Assembly (NCBI GenBank): GCA_938040915.1
Contig: CALHZE010000301.1
Location: 1-22,132, forward strand
Source of the DNA: an uncultured Bacteroidia bacterium
Lineage (GTDB): Bacteria > Bacteroidota > Bacteroidia > Bacteroidales > CAJPTX01
Direction: 5' to 3'
Length of the DNA stretch: 22,132 bases
Positions 11,567 to 20,200 of this stretch are shown here, piece by piece; position 1 is the stretch's first letter; every line of letters starts with the position of its first letter. Below the pieces are notes generated by a model. It was not told the origin of the DNA and did not search any database. It saw only the letters and a program-made list of their open reading frames with translations. The translations under genes and the position numbers were made by a program.

Positions 11567-14416
11567 ATGTTACGGAAAACACTATGGCGGGTCGGTGGAC
11601 TCGTCCTGTTGCTTGCGACCCTCCTGTTCGGGTCCGGAAGCGCCTCAGCACAAGACCCCGCACAACTCGAGCAGTTGCTGCAGATGCCCCTGCCCATGAA
11701 CCCCAAGGTGAGGTATGGGCAGCTTGATAACGGGATGGTTTACTACATCTTGGCTAATAAAGAACCCCGCGAACGTGCCGAGTTCTACATCGTGCACAAC
11801 GTGGGCGCTATCCTTGAGAACGATGATCAACAAGGGCTTGCCCACTTCACCGAACACATGGCCTTCAACGGGACAACCCACTTCCCCGGTAAGAAGCTCC
11901 TGAGTTTCTTGGAACACAATGGCGTCAAGTTCGGTGCCGATGTCAATGCGTTTACTGCGCGCGAGGTTACCTGTTACAACATCTCTGATGTGCCCACCAC
12001 ACGCAAGGGGCTTTTAGACTCGTGCATGATGGTGCTCTGTGATTGGTCGGGCGAAATTGCGTTTGACGACAAGGAGATTGACGACGAACGCGGCGTGATT
12101 ATGGAGGAACTCCGTACTCGGCGCAATGCGGAGTGGCGGGCACGCGACGTTAAGGAACGCCTTCTCTTCAAGGGCTCTAAGTATGCCGAGCGCGACGTGA
12201 TTGGGACGCTCGAGCTCTTACAGACCTTCCCCTACCAAACAATTAAAGACTTCTACCACAAGTGGTATCGCCCCGACCTGCAGGCGATCATCGTCGTGGG
12301 CGACTTCGATGTCGACGAAATGGAGGCGCGCGTGAAGCGGATGGCGAGTGCCGTACGCGTGCCCGCGGAGAAGACCCCGAAGCCTACGTTTGAGATCCCT
12401 GTCACAAAGGGCTTTGTGTATGGCACCTATACCGACCCCGAGATGCAGTTTACGCGCGTGGAACTCACCTTCCGCCACGACCCCGATTTCTTGCGCACGA
12501 AGACGGTCGGCAACCTCCGTAACGAGCTCATCCGCGACATGGCAATTCGTGCTCTCAACGCACGTTTTGACGAACTGGCACAAGCCGGTGACGCCCCCAT
12601 CCTCGGAGCACAGGATATGTATTACAGCATCGTCCACCCCATGGATGTCTATATACTGGCTGCTGTCCCTAAGCCTGGGCAGCTTGTAGATGGGTATAAG
12701 ATGCTCGTAACCGAGGCGCAACGTGCGGTGCAACACGGCTTTTTGCCTACGGAAATTGCGCGTGTGAAGAGCGACATGATACGTGCCTACCAATCGGGGT
12801 TTGACGAGCGCGACAAGATGCCTAATGCGGCGCACGTGTGGCAGTGTCTCGGTCACTTTACCGCCAATGAAGCCATGCCCGGTATCGAACTCGAGATGCG
12901 GATGGCGCTCCCCATGATAGAGTCTATCGAGCCCGAGGAGGTGAATGCTATGATCCGCAACCTCATGCCGTCGCGCGACTTGCTCTGTTTCTTCTCTGCC
13001 CCTGAGAACGAAAAGTCGACGATCCCCTCTGAGGAAAAGTCGCGCGAAATCTATAACACCATCTGTGATAGCCAACTCACCCCGTGGGTCGACAATGTGA
13101 AGGAAGAGCCTCTCATCCCCGAGCTCCCGACTCCCGGCACGGTGGTGAGTGAAAAGAGCAACCAGAAGTTTGGGACGACCGAGTGGATGCTCTCTAACGG
13201 GATGAAGGTGATTCTCAAGCCTACGGACTTCAAGGAAGACGAGGTGCTCTTGCGTGCTACCTCCGAAGGGGGCTATTCGTCGCTCCCTACCGAGGATATT
13301 TATGCGGCGCAACTCCTCGGCACTTATTTCACGATGAGTGGTTTGGGAGAGTTTGACGCCGTAGAGCTCGCGAAACATACCGCCGGTAAACAGGTTTATG
13401 TCAACGGGGGGATTGCTCGCTTTGAAACCCATATCGAGGGAGAGAGTGCTGCTAAGGTGGAGGAACTCGAGCTCATGTTCCAAGAGATTTACCTACTCTT
13501 TACCGCGCCGCGCTTCGATTACAAGACTTATAACTTGATGATGGAGCGTGTTAACACCGTCTTCACCAACCAAGAGAATGACCCCAATTCCATCTTTTCG
13601 CGTCGTCTGGCGCTCTTGATGAACGACGATAACCCGCGCAGCGCGCCTCTTTCAAAGGAGACGCTCAAGAACGTCAACCCCGAACGTTTACAGTCGGCGT
13701 ATAAGAAGCTCTTCCCAGGGGCTAATAACTACACGGTGATGATCGTCGGCAATATTAACCCTGCCCAACTGAAGCCTCTCGTCTGCCAATATTTAGCTTC
13801 GCTCCCCAAGGGGGATAAGCGTTCGTGGAAGGACGACGGTCTCCGTTACCCTGCTCAAGCCAAAGCACACACCTTTAGTCAAAAGATGGAGACGCCTAAG
13901 ACGCGCGTGATGGTGGGGTATGGCGCTAAGGCGAAGTATACGGCAGAGAATATGATCTATATCTCGGCTATAGAGCACATTCTCGGTTTGCGCAACACAG
14001 AGGAGATTCGTGAAAAGGAAGGGGGGACTTACGGGGTTTCGGAACAGGGCTTCCTCTCGCTCCGTCCGGTTCCTTTTGCGCGGATGTTGATGCTCTTTGA
14101 TACTGACCCGCAGAAGGCAGCGCCGCTCATCCCCAAAGTGGGCGAGATCTTTAACACGCTCTATAGTGATATCTTGGAAGACGACGTCCTCAAGGCAAAG
14201 CTCCACTTCCTTAAGGCGCACGGCGAGGATGTGCGCAGAAACGAGTATTGGCTTGAGGTTTTAGCAGAGTATGAGGCGTCTGGGGTCGACATTTACACCA
14301 ACTATGAAAAGCTCGTGAATGCCTTGACGGTTGCCTCGGTTAAGAAGGCGATGAAAAACATCTTTGGCGGAGCGTATCAAGTGCGCCTCGTGATGCAGGG
14401 TTACGGCGAAGAATAG
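11567..14416 (+). CDS. M16-family (pitrilysin/PqqL-like) zinc metallopeptidase
   Basis: Exported metallopeptidase of 949 residues. The signal peptide covers residues 1-28 (GLVLLLATLL then GSASAQ) with no lipobox cysteine, so a periplasmic or surface location is expected. The inverted zinc motif HxxEH is HFTEH (H93, E96, H97), with the third ligand Glu174 in EIDDERGVIMEEL, about 77 residues on as usual. The product has two M16 halves; the C-terminal half (from about residue 540) has no HxxEH and is the non-catalytic partner. The ATG at 11567 is chosen because its signal peptide is complete and it lies behind the -7 element. Relatives degrade or process peptides; the substrate is unknown. Stands alone between terminators. 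G+C is back to the high level of the neighbourhood: bases 12121-12180 are 60%. Confidence 0.93.
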   Translation: MLRKTLWRVGGLVLLLATLLFGSGSASAQDPAQLEQLLQMPLPMNPKVRYGQLDNGMVYYILANKEPRERAEFYIVHNVGAILENDDQQGLAHFTEHMAFNGTTHFPGKKLLSFLEHNGVKFGADVNAFTAREVTCYNISDVPTTRKGLLDSCMMVLCDWSGEIAFDDKEIDDERGVIMEELRTRRNAEWRARDVKERLLFKGSKYAERDVIGTLELLQTFPYQTIKDFYHKWYRPDLQAIIVVGDFDVDEMEARVKRMASAVRVPAEKTPKPTFEIPVTKGFVYGTYTDPEMQFTRVELTFRHDPDFLRTKTVGNLRNELIRDMAIRALNARFDELAQAGDAPILGAQDMYYSIVHPMDVYILAAVPKPGQLVDGYKMLVTEAQRAVQHGFLPTEIARVKSDMIRAYQSGFDERDKMPNAAHVWQCLGHFTANEAMPGIELEMRMALPMIESIEPEEVNAMIRNLMPSRDLLCFFSAPENEKSTIPSEEKSREIYNTICDSQLTPWVDNVKEEPLIPELPTPGTVVSEKSNQKFGTTEWMLSNGMKVILKPTDFKEDEVLLRATSEGGYSSLPTEDIYAAQLLGTYFTMSGLGEFDAVELAKHTAGKQVYVNGGIARFETHIEGESAAKVEELELMFQEIYLLFTAPRFDYKTYNLMMERVNTVFTNQENDPNSIFSRRLALLMNDDNPRSAPLSKETLKNVNPERLQSAYKKLFPGANNYTVMIVGNINPAQLKPLVCQYLASLPKGDKRSWKDDGLRYPAQAKAHTFSQKMETPKTRVMVGYGAKAKYTAENMIYISAIEHILGLRNTEEIREKEGGTYGVSEQGFLSLRPVPFARMLMLFDTDPQKAAPLIPKVGEIFNTLYSDILEDDVLKAKLHFLKAHGEDVRRNEYWLEVLAEYEASGVDIYTNYEKLVNALTVASVKKAMKNIFGGAYQVRLVMQGYGEE

Positions 14417-14443
14417 TTTTCTACGTCTTTGAGATTCCCTTTT

Positions 14444-14483
14444 GGGGGTGTCGCGCTTAAGGGGGCGACGCCCCCTTATTTTT
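14444..14483 (+). terminator. Intrinsic terminator after the M16 peptidase
   Basis: GGGGGTGTCGC (14444-14454) pairs with GCGACGCCCCC (14465-14475) in an 11-bp stem with one T-G wobble, followed by TTATTTTT. It lies 28 bases past the M16 stop. Confidence 0.93.
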
Positions 14484-14560
14484 AGGAAGAGGGGATTCTA
14501 ATTATTCGCTACCTTCGCAGTGCTAGTAATCATCCGTTGTATAAGCCACAAAGGAAAAAG

Positions 14561-14785
14561 ATGAGTGAAGAAGCACAGAGGCAGGAGCAGTACAAGCGCT
14601 CACATCGCTCGGTAGCAGCCCAGTTGACTTTCATGGACTTGTTTGCTGGTATTGGGGGCTTTCACTTAGCGATGCATCAGAATGGGGGAAGATGTCTCTT
14701 TGCCTGTGAATGGGATAAGTTTGCCCGCCAAACCTATCAAGAGAACTTTGCTAGTATTGCCCCAGATATGTTTGCGCTGAGTTGA
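14561..14785 (+). pseudogene. Truncated C5 cytosine DNA methyltransferase (5' fragment)
   Basis: Only 74 codons remain of a Dcm-type cytosine-5 methyltransferase, normally over 300 residues. Motif I, the AdoMet-binding FMDLFAGIGG (24-33), and the following FACEWDKFARQTYQENF (motif II region) are well conserved, then the frame ends in TGA. The catalytic Pro-Cys loop (motif IV), the target-recognition domain and motifs VI-X are absent. I see no continuation in the other frames before the next gene, so this is a deletion rather than a simple frameshift. ATG at 14561 is preferred to an in-frame start at 14537. TACCTTCG at 14510-14517 is a degenerate -7 element. No restriction endonuclease gene lies nearby. 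It cannot methylate DNA as it stands. Confidence 0.85.
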
Positions 14786-14882
14786 CCTAAAGAGGGGGAC
14801 TTTTCTGCGCACGGGGAGGCACGTGTCGCAGGAGAGCTGTTACGCCGGTCGGGCGCATAGCGGCTAAAATTTACTTATTTCC

Positions 14883-14890
14883 TAATTTTG
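14883..14890 (+). promoter_or_regulatory. -7 element before the TlpA-like lipoprotein
   Basis: TAATTTTG matches TAnnTTTG exactly and lies 61 bases before the ATG at 14952. No clear -33 element is seen, and the 70 bases before it, back to the methyltransferase fragment, hold nothing recognised. Confidence 0.45.
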
Positions 14891-14951
14891 CGGCACGGAC
14901 TCCGCTGGGTGGGGTCGTCACTTTAACTTATTTCATAAAGTTCTAAGAGAA

Positions 14952-16091
14952 ATGAAGCGTTTGGTTTTGTGGTCTTTGGGTGCAGCGCTCCTCTTGGGCA
15001 TGGCAGGATGTCAGCAGCAAGAGAAGAAGGCACAATTAACGTGTAAGATCAACCTTCCTGACGGGACGCTGGTTTATTTGCGAGACCTGTCGTTGGAGAA
15101 TGCCGACTATGTAGACACTGCAAAGGTGATGGGCGGACAAGTTGTGTTCAAAAAGCAAGAGCCCGATGGTCTCTATGGTGTAGAAGCACAAATGAACTAT
15201 TGGCCCGTATACTTGAGCACTACTCCTATATCCTTTGATGCTACGGTGACCCCAACCGTATACGAGGGGGCAAACACCGAGCTCTTTAACGCCTATAGCC
15301 GCCTCGAAGCTGCGTATGAAAAAGAGATCATTCCCCTCAAAGACGAGCAACACCAGCTCGAACAAGGGGAGATGACCCCCGAGATGGTGGCTAAGCTGAA
15401 AAAAATTAATGGGCAGTTAGACTCGCTCACCGAAAAGCTTAGAAGCGAAGTCTACCCGCTCATGAAGCAGAACCCCAACAATCTCTATACGCTCAACCTC
15501 TTCCAGATGATGGACATCAAAGATGAGCGTATGAAGGACTTTGCTTCGTTCCTTGACACATGGGATGCTACCTACAACAACCACATCCTGATGCGCCAAG
15601 TGCGGGAGTTTATCGCTGCCGAGTCTCGTCTTCAACGCAACAGACCCTTTGTGGACATCGCGGCAGCCACGATGGCAGGCGATAGCGTACGCCTGAGTGG
15701 GGTCGCTGGAAAGGGCAAGCCCGTCTTGCTCGAAGTTTGGGCATCGTGGTGTAAGGGCTGTCTACAGGGCATGCCTGAGCTCTTTAACATCTATAACAAG
15801 TACAAAACCAAGGGTTTTCAAGTCTTCTGTGTCTCGGTAGACCAGAGCGTAGACTCGTGGAAGGAAGCTGTGACGAAGCTGGGGATGCCATGGGAGACCA
15901 ACTATGTTTACACCGAGATGATGGCGCCCAGTAGCCCAATGCGTCAGTACAACACGATGGGGTTGCCAATGAATGTCCTCATCGATGGTAAGGGGAAGAT
16001 CGTGGGGCGCAACATCCCGATCGACGAGCTTGACAAGCGCCTAGACATGATCTTCAGCATGCCGGCTGGTGCGGAAGTAATGTGGGAATAG
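14952..16091 (+). CDS. TlpA-like thioredoxin-fold lipoprotein with DUF4369-type N-domain
   Basis: Exported thiol-disulfide protein of 379 residues. The signal ends in lipobox GMAGC, acylated Cys20. Residues about 28-110 look like the DUF4369 beta domain typical of Bacteroidetes TlpA/ResA-like lipoproteins (DGTLVYLRDLSLENADYVDTAKV). Then a charged helical linker follows (115-235). From about 240 the thioredoxin/AhpC-TSA domain carries the redox motif WCKGC (C267, C270) and the cis-proline in MGLPMNV (P339). It probably reduces or isomerises disulfides of exported proteins, or takes part in cytochrome or envelope redox homeostasis; the target is unknown. Own promoter and terminator, so a single-gene unit. 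Confidence 0.9.
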   Translation: MKRLVLWSLGAALLLGMAGCQQQEKKAQLTCKINLPDGTLVYLRDLSLENADYVDTAKVMGGQVVFKKQEPDGLYGVEAQMNYWPVYLSTTPISFDATVTPTVYEGANTELFNAYSRLEAAYEKEIIPLKDEQHQLEQGEMTPEMVAKLKKINGQLDSLTEKLRSEVYPLMKQNPNNLYTLNLFQMMDIKDERMKDFASFLDTWDATYNNHILMRQVREFIAAESRLQRNRPFVDIAAATMAGDSVRLSGVAGKGKPVLLEVWASWCKGCLQGMPELFNIYNKYKTKGFQVFCVSVDQSVDSWKEAVTKLGMPWETNYVYTEMMAPSSPMRQYNTMGLPMNVLIDGKGKIVGRNIPIDELDKRLDMIFSMPAGAEVMWE

Positions 16092-16132
16092 CCCCCCTGC
16101 CGAGGGTCAGGAGCCTAGTGTTTGAAACAGAC

Positions 16133-16175
16133 AAGCGGCATCCCCGTTTCTTACGGGGGTGTCGCTTGCTTTTTT
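16133..16175 (+). terminator. Intrinsic terminator after the TlpA-like gene
   Basis: A 15-bp stem, AAGCGGCATCCCCGT (16133-16147) with ACGGGGGTGTCGCTT (16153-16167), contains two wobbles and a TTCTT loop, followed by GC and six Ts. Confidence 0.93.
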
Positions 16176-16180
16176 ATGTA

Positions 16181-16188
16181 TACTTTTG
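16181..16188 (+). promoter_or_regulatory. -7 element of asd
   Basis: TACTTTTG matches TAnnTTTG exactly, directly behind the preceding terminator and 28 bases before the asd ATG. No convincing -33 element is seen. Confidence 0.45.
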
Positions 16189-16216
16189 CAAGTTTAGTAG
16201 AGAAGGGTAACAATTG

Positions 16217-17218
16217 ATGAAAATAGCCGTCATAGGGGCTACTGGTTTGGTTGGCTCGGTGATGTGTGAGGAACTAGACCGTATCCTATCAGGGTGTTAT
16301 GAGTTGCTCGTTGCAGCTTCTGAGCGTTCTGTGGGGCGCGAGATTGTGTTTCGAGGTGAGCGGCTTCGGGTGCAATCTATTGAGGCGGTGCTTGCCGCGA
16401 GGCCAGACGTGGCGCTTTTTGCGGCAGGAAGTACCGTTTCGCTCGCGTATGCCGAACGCTTTGCCTCTATGGGTACTTACGTGGTCGATAACTCCTCTGC
16501 GTGGCGCATGCACGCTGGTGTGCCGCTCGTTGTCCCTGAGATTAACCCCGAGGCATTGACACCTGAGGCGCACATTATCGCTAACCCCAATTGTAGCACT
16601 ATTCAGATGGTGATGGTGCTTGCGCCCCTTCACCGCGTCTATCGTCTGCGACGTCTGCACGTGAGCACCTACCAGTCGGTTAGCGGATCGGGCATGAAGG
16701 GGATCGCCCAACTCCGCAGCGAGCGCGAGGGGCGGTCGGTTGAGCAGCCCGCTTACCCCCACCCGATAGACCTCAATTGTCTTCCTCAGTGTGATGACTT
16801 CCTAGAGAACGGGTACACCAAGGAGGAAATGAAGCTTGTGAACGAGACGCGTAAGATCTTCGGCGCGCCGGAGATCGCTATCTCCGCGACGGCGGTAAGA
16901 GTCCCCGTCTGGGGCGGTCACTCGGAGGCTATTTCGGCAGAGTTTGAGAAATCGGTGTCGCTTGACCATGTACGCGAGCTTTTAAGCAATACGCCTGGGG
17001 TAGTCCTCCAAGATTCGCCTCAAGAGCATGTTTACCCTTTGGCGCGTTGCGCACAAGGGGCTCCAGAGGTCTTTGTGGGGCGCATCCGTTATGATTTGGC
17101 TGTGGGTGACAATGCGTTAAACCTCTGGGTGGTGGCAGATAATATCCGCAAGGGTGCAGCGACGAATGCGGTGCAGATTGTGGATGCCTTGTGCCGGAAA
17201 GCTTTTATTGGGAGATAA
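16217..17218 (+). CDS. asd: Aspartate-semialdehyde dehydrogenase
   Basis: NADPH-dependent enzyme of 333 residues that reduces aspartyl-4-phosphate to aspartate-semialdehyde, the branch point to lysine/diaminopimelate, threonine and methionine. The N-terminal MKIAVIGATGLVGS is the dinucleotide-binding loop. The catalytic Cys126 lies in ANPNCSTIQ, and the catalytic His235 in RVPVWGGHSE. STYQSVSGSGMKG is also typical. The ATG at 16217 follows GAAGGG as a ribosome site; the TTG one codon earlier would be an unneeded variant. The macroglobulin gene begins only 19 bases after its stop without a visible promoter, so co-transcription is likely. Confidence 0.96.
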   Translation: MKIAVIGATGLVGSVMCEELDRILSGCYELLVAASERSVGREIVFRGERLRVQSIEAVLAARPDVALFAAGSTVSLAYAERFASMGTYVVDNSSAWRMHAGVPLVVPEINPEALTPEAHIIANPNCSTIQMVMVLAPLHRVYRLRRLHVSTYQSVSGSGMKGIAQLRSEREGRSVEQPAYPHPIDLNCLPQCDDFLENGYTKEEMKLVNETRKIFGAPEIAISATAVRVPVWGGHSEAISAEFEKSVSLDHVRELLSNTPGVVLQDSPQEHVYPLARCAQGAPEVFVGRIRYDLAVGDNALNLWVVADNIRKGAATNAVQIVDALCRKAFIGR

Positions 17219-17237
17219 CACGTAAACAACTACGTAT

Positions 17238-20200
17238 ATGAGTAACAAGTATTTAACGAAACGGTCGTTGATTGCCTATGCGGCGATCGCGCTCGTCTTA
17301 GTCGCCTTTGTCTTGGCGGCTATCTTCTATCGAGGACGGGGGACGCGAGGCGTGCACTCCACCTTTGATATTCAACCCTATATCTCGGCTTATACGGCAG
17401 GGGTGCTCTCTAAGACGAGCTCTATCCAAGTCGTCTTTGCGCGTGACGTAGCCCCCGAGGGGAGCATCGGGCAGTCGGCAGATAAGGGGCTTTTGAAACT
17501 TTCGCCTAAGGTAAAAGGAACGCTCTTGTGGACGAATGCCCGCACGCTAGAGTTTACCCCAGCTGAGGGGCTTGAGTCTAACCAGCTCTATGAAGTGCAT
17601 GTGGCGCTCGAGGATCTCTTTGAGAACCTCCCGAAGGAGGCATCGGAATTTGTCTATTCGTTCCAGACCATTCGCCAACGAGCGTCGTTTTCTGACCTCT
17701 ATATCCACTTAGAGGGCAATGGCTCACAGCGCGCCCGTGCTACACTGCGCGGCGAGCTCTCCTTTGCCGATGTGGTCTCTCTCGACGAGGTGAAGCAAGG
17801 GCTCTCGCTCAAGCAAGGGAGTGCGCCTGTGACCCTAGAGGTGGAACAGGGGACGACCGAGCGCGATTTCCGCATTCTCTCTGCCCCCCTTTCTTCGGAA
17901 GACAACTGTGTTCTCTCCTTTGATGGCAAGCACCTCGACATAGATCGGAATTTGGAAGAGGAGGTCACCTATCCCGCCGCAAATCCCTTCTTGCCTTATG
18001 CGTCAAGTGTGAGAGAGGACGAACAGCAGTTTGTTCGCCTCTTCTTTTCACAGCCTCTTGACCCGTCGCAAGACTTCCGCGGGATGGTCTATGGCGAGGA
18101 TCTTCGCGATGTCCGCGTGAAGATTGACGGGAACGTTATGGACGTTTACTTTGGCAACCATCTCGAGGGCGAGTTTACTCTCAACCTTGCCGAGGGGATT
18201 CGTGCTGTGGGGGGCGATCGTCTCCGTGGTGTTCGGTCGTTCAATGTGGAATTTACGGGCAACAAGCCGAACGTAGAGTTCCTACAGACGGGGACGATCT
18301 TACCGGCTACGGGGCAGGTGCAGATCCCCTTCCGTGCCGTCGGGCTTAAGGGGGTTGACGTTGAGGTCTACCAGATCTTTGAGAGCAACATGGGGCAGTA
18401 TTTCCAGACCAACTCGCTCGGGAGCTCGTATGTGAGCGAACTGCGTCGGGTTGGGCGGCGTATCTTCCGTAAGACGCTCATGCTCGATGGGCTGGCTACG
18501 GGCAAGAAGGACAATGTCTATGCGCTTGACCTGAGTCAAGTGATGCAGCTCGAGCCAGGGGCGATGTATCGTGTGTCGCTTAATATGCGTCGTTGCCTTG
18601 CCGATTACGGGTGTGATGAGAAGTGCGAGCTCGTGCCGCTAGAGAATATCCCCACGAGCGATGCCTATAGTGACTATGACGACGATTACAGTGACTATGG
18701 TTATTATGACTATGATTGGGACGAGCGCGACAACCCCTGCCACGACTACTATTATGCCTATCGGGGGAAGAAGTGGACTAACATCCTCGTTTCCAACATC
18801 GGTTTGATTGGTAAACGCAATGGCAATACCTCGTTGCGCGTATTTGCCACAAGCCTTACGGAAGGGAAGCCGCTCTCGGGCGTACAGCTCAAGCTCCTCG
18901 ATTATCAGTTGCAGGAACTGGGAGCAGGGACTTCCGATGCAGACGGTATGGTCGAGTTTGCTGCCGTGGAAGGGCGCGACCCGTTCCTTGTGATAGCACA
19001 ACAGGGTGTGCAACGCTCTTACTTGCCTGTACAACAACAGAATGCCCTCTCTTACTCAACGTTTGATGTCGGGGGCAATGTCCTCAAACGTGGCTTACAG
19101 GGATACCTCTATGGCGAGCGTGGGGTATGGCGTCCGGGCGATACGCTCCACTTGACCCTTATCTTGGAAGACAAGTTGCAGTCGCTCCCTGAGAACCATC
19201 CGGTTGAGTTTACCCTTTACAACTCGCGCGGGCAGATGGTAGACCGGAAGGTCGTCCCCGGTAATCCGTTTAACATGTATAGTTACATGCCCGTTACCGC
19301 GCCAGATGCTCCCACGGGGTCATACAATCTGGTGGCTACTGTGGGTAAGGCGCGCTTCTCTAAGAGCCTGCGTGTGGAAACGGTCAAGCCGAATCGCCTG
19401 AAGGTCAATCTCACCTTCTTTGACGATATCTTGCGAGCCGACCAGCGTTCTAATTTCCAACTCGAGAGCCACTGGCTACACGGCGCTCCGGCGCGCAACC
19501 TGAAGGCTGATATTACGGTGCGCCTGTCGGCAGCAGAAACCTCGTTTAAGGGGTTTGACGACTATGTCTTTACCGACGTTTCTAAAGAGTTTGACTCTTA
19601 TGAGTTTGAGGCTGCCGACGAACGCCTTGATGAGAATGGGGAGTGTCGCTCGTCGCTCTTTATCCGCTCGGTAAGAGGTGCATCGGGGATGCTCAATGCC
19701 ACCTTCCGTACGCGCGTGCACGAAGATGGGGGGGACTATAGCATGAACATTAGTTCTAAGAAGCTCTCGCCCTACACCGCCTATGTCGGGCTACAGCAAC
19801 CGAAGTCTGACCGCTATTACATTGAGACCGATAAGGATCAGACGTTTAAGGTGGTTGCGGTTGACGAATATGGACAGCCGCTCTCTAACCAACACCTCAA
19901 GTATTCTGTCTACAAGCTTCAGTGGAGTTGGTGGTGGGAACACTCAAGATCAGACCTTGCTAGCTACATCAACTCTCGCTCGGCGAACCTTATTGCCTCG
20001 GGCGACCTCTACTCTGACGGTCGGGGTGCGGCGAACTTTGACGTGCGGGTAGATTACCCCTCTTGGGGGCGTTACCTCGTGCGAGTGGTAAACACAGAGA
20101 GTGGGCATGTGGCTGCAGACGTGGTGTACTGGGATTGGCCCGCATCGCGTGAGCGCACCGCCGATCGCGCGATGAGTGGCTCTACGGTCTTGGCGCTTAC

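Noticed and set aside
12218..13483. Long open frame of about 420 codons on the minus strand inside the M16 gene
   Set aside because: The plus-strand M16 protein covers it completely with intact motifs. The antisense product has no recognisable domain and is rich in His, Arg and Leu, as expected from the complement of GC-biased codons.
18651..18735. Tandem DNA repeat or CRISPR-like array at the GACTAT-rich stretch
   Set aside because: The units are short, irregular and in frame within the macroglobulin gene; it is an Asp/Tyr-rich protein tract.
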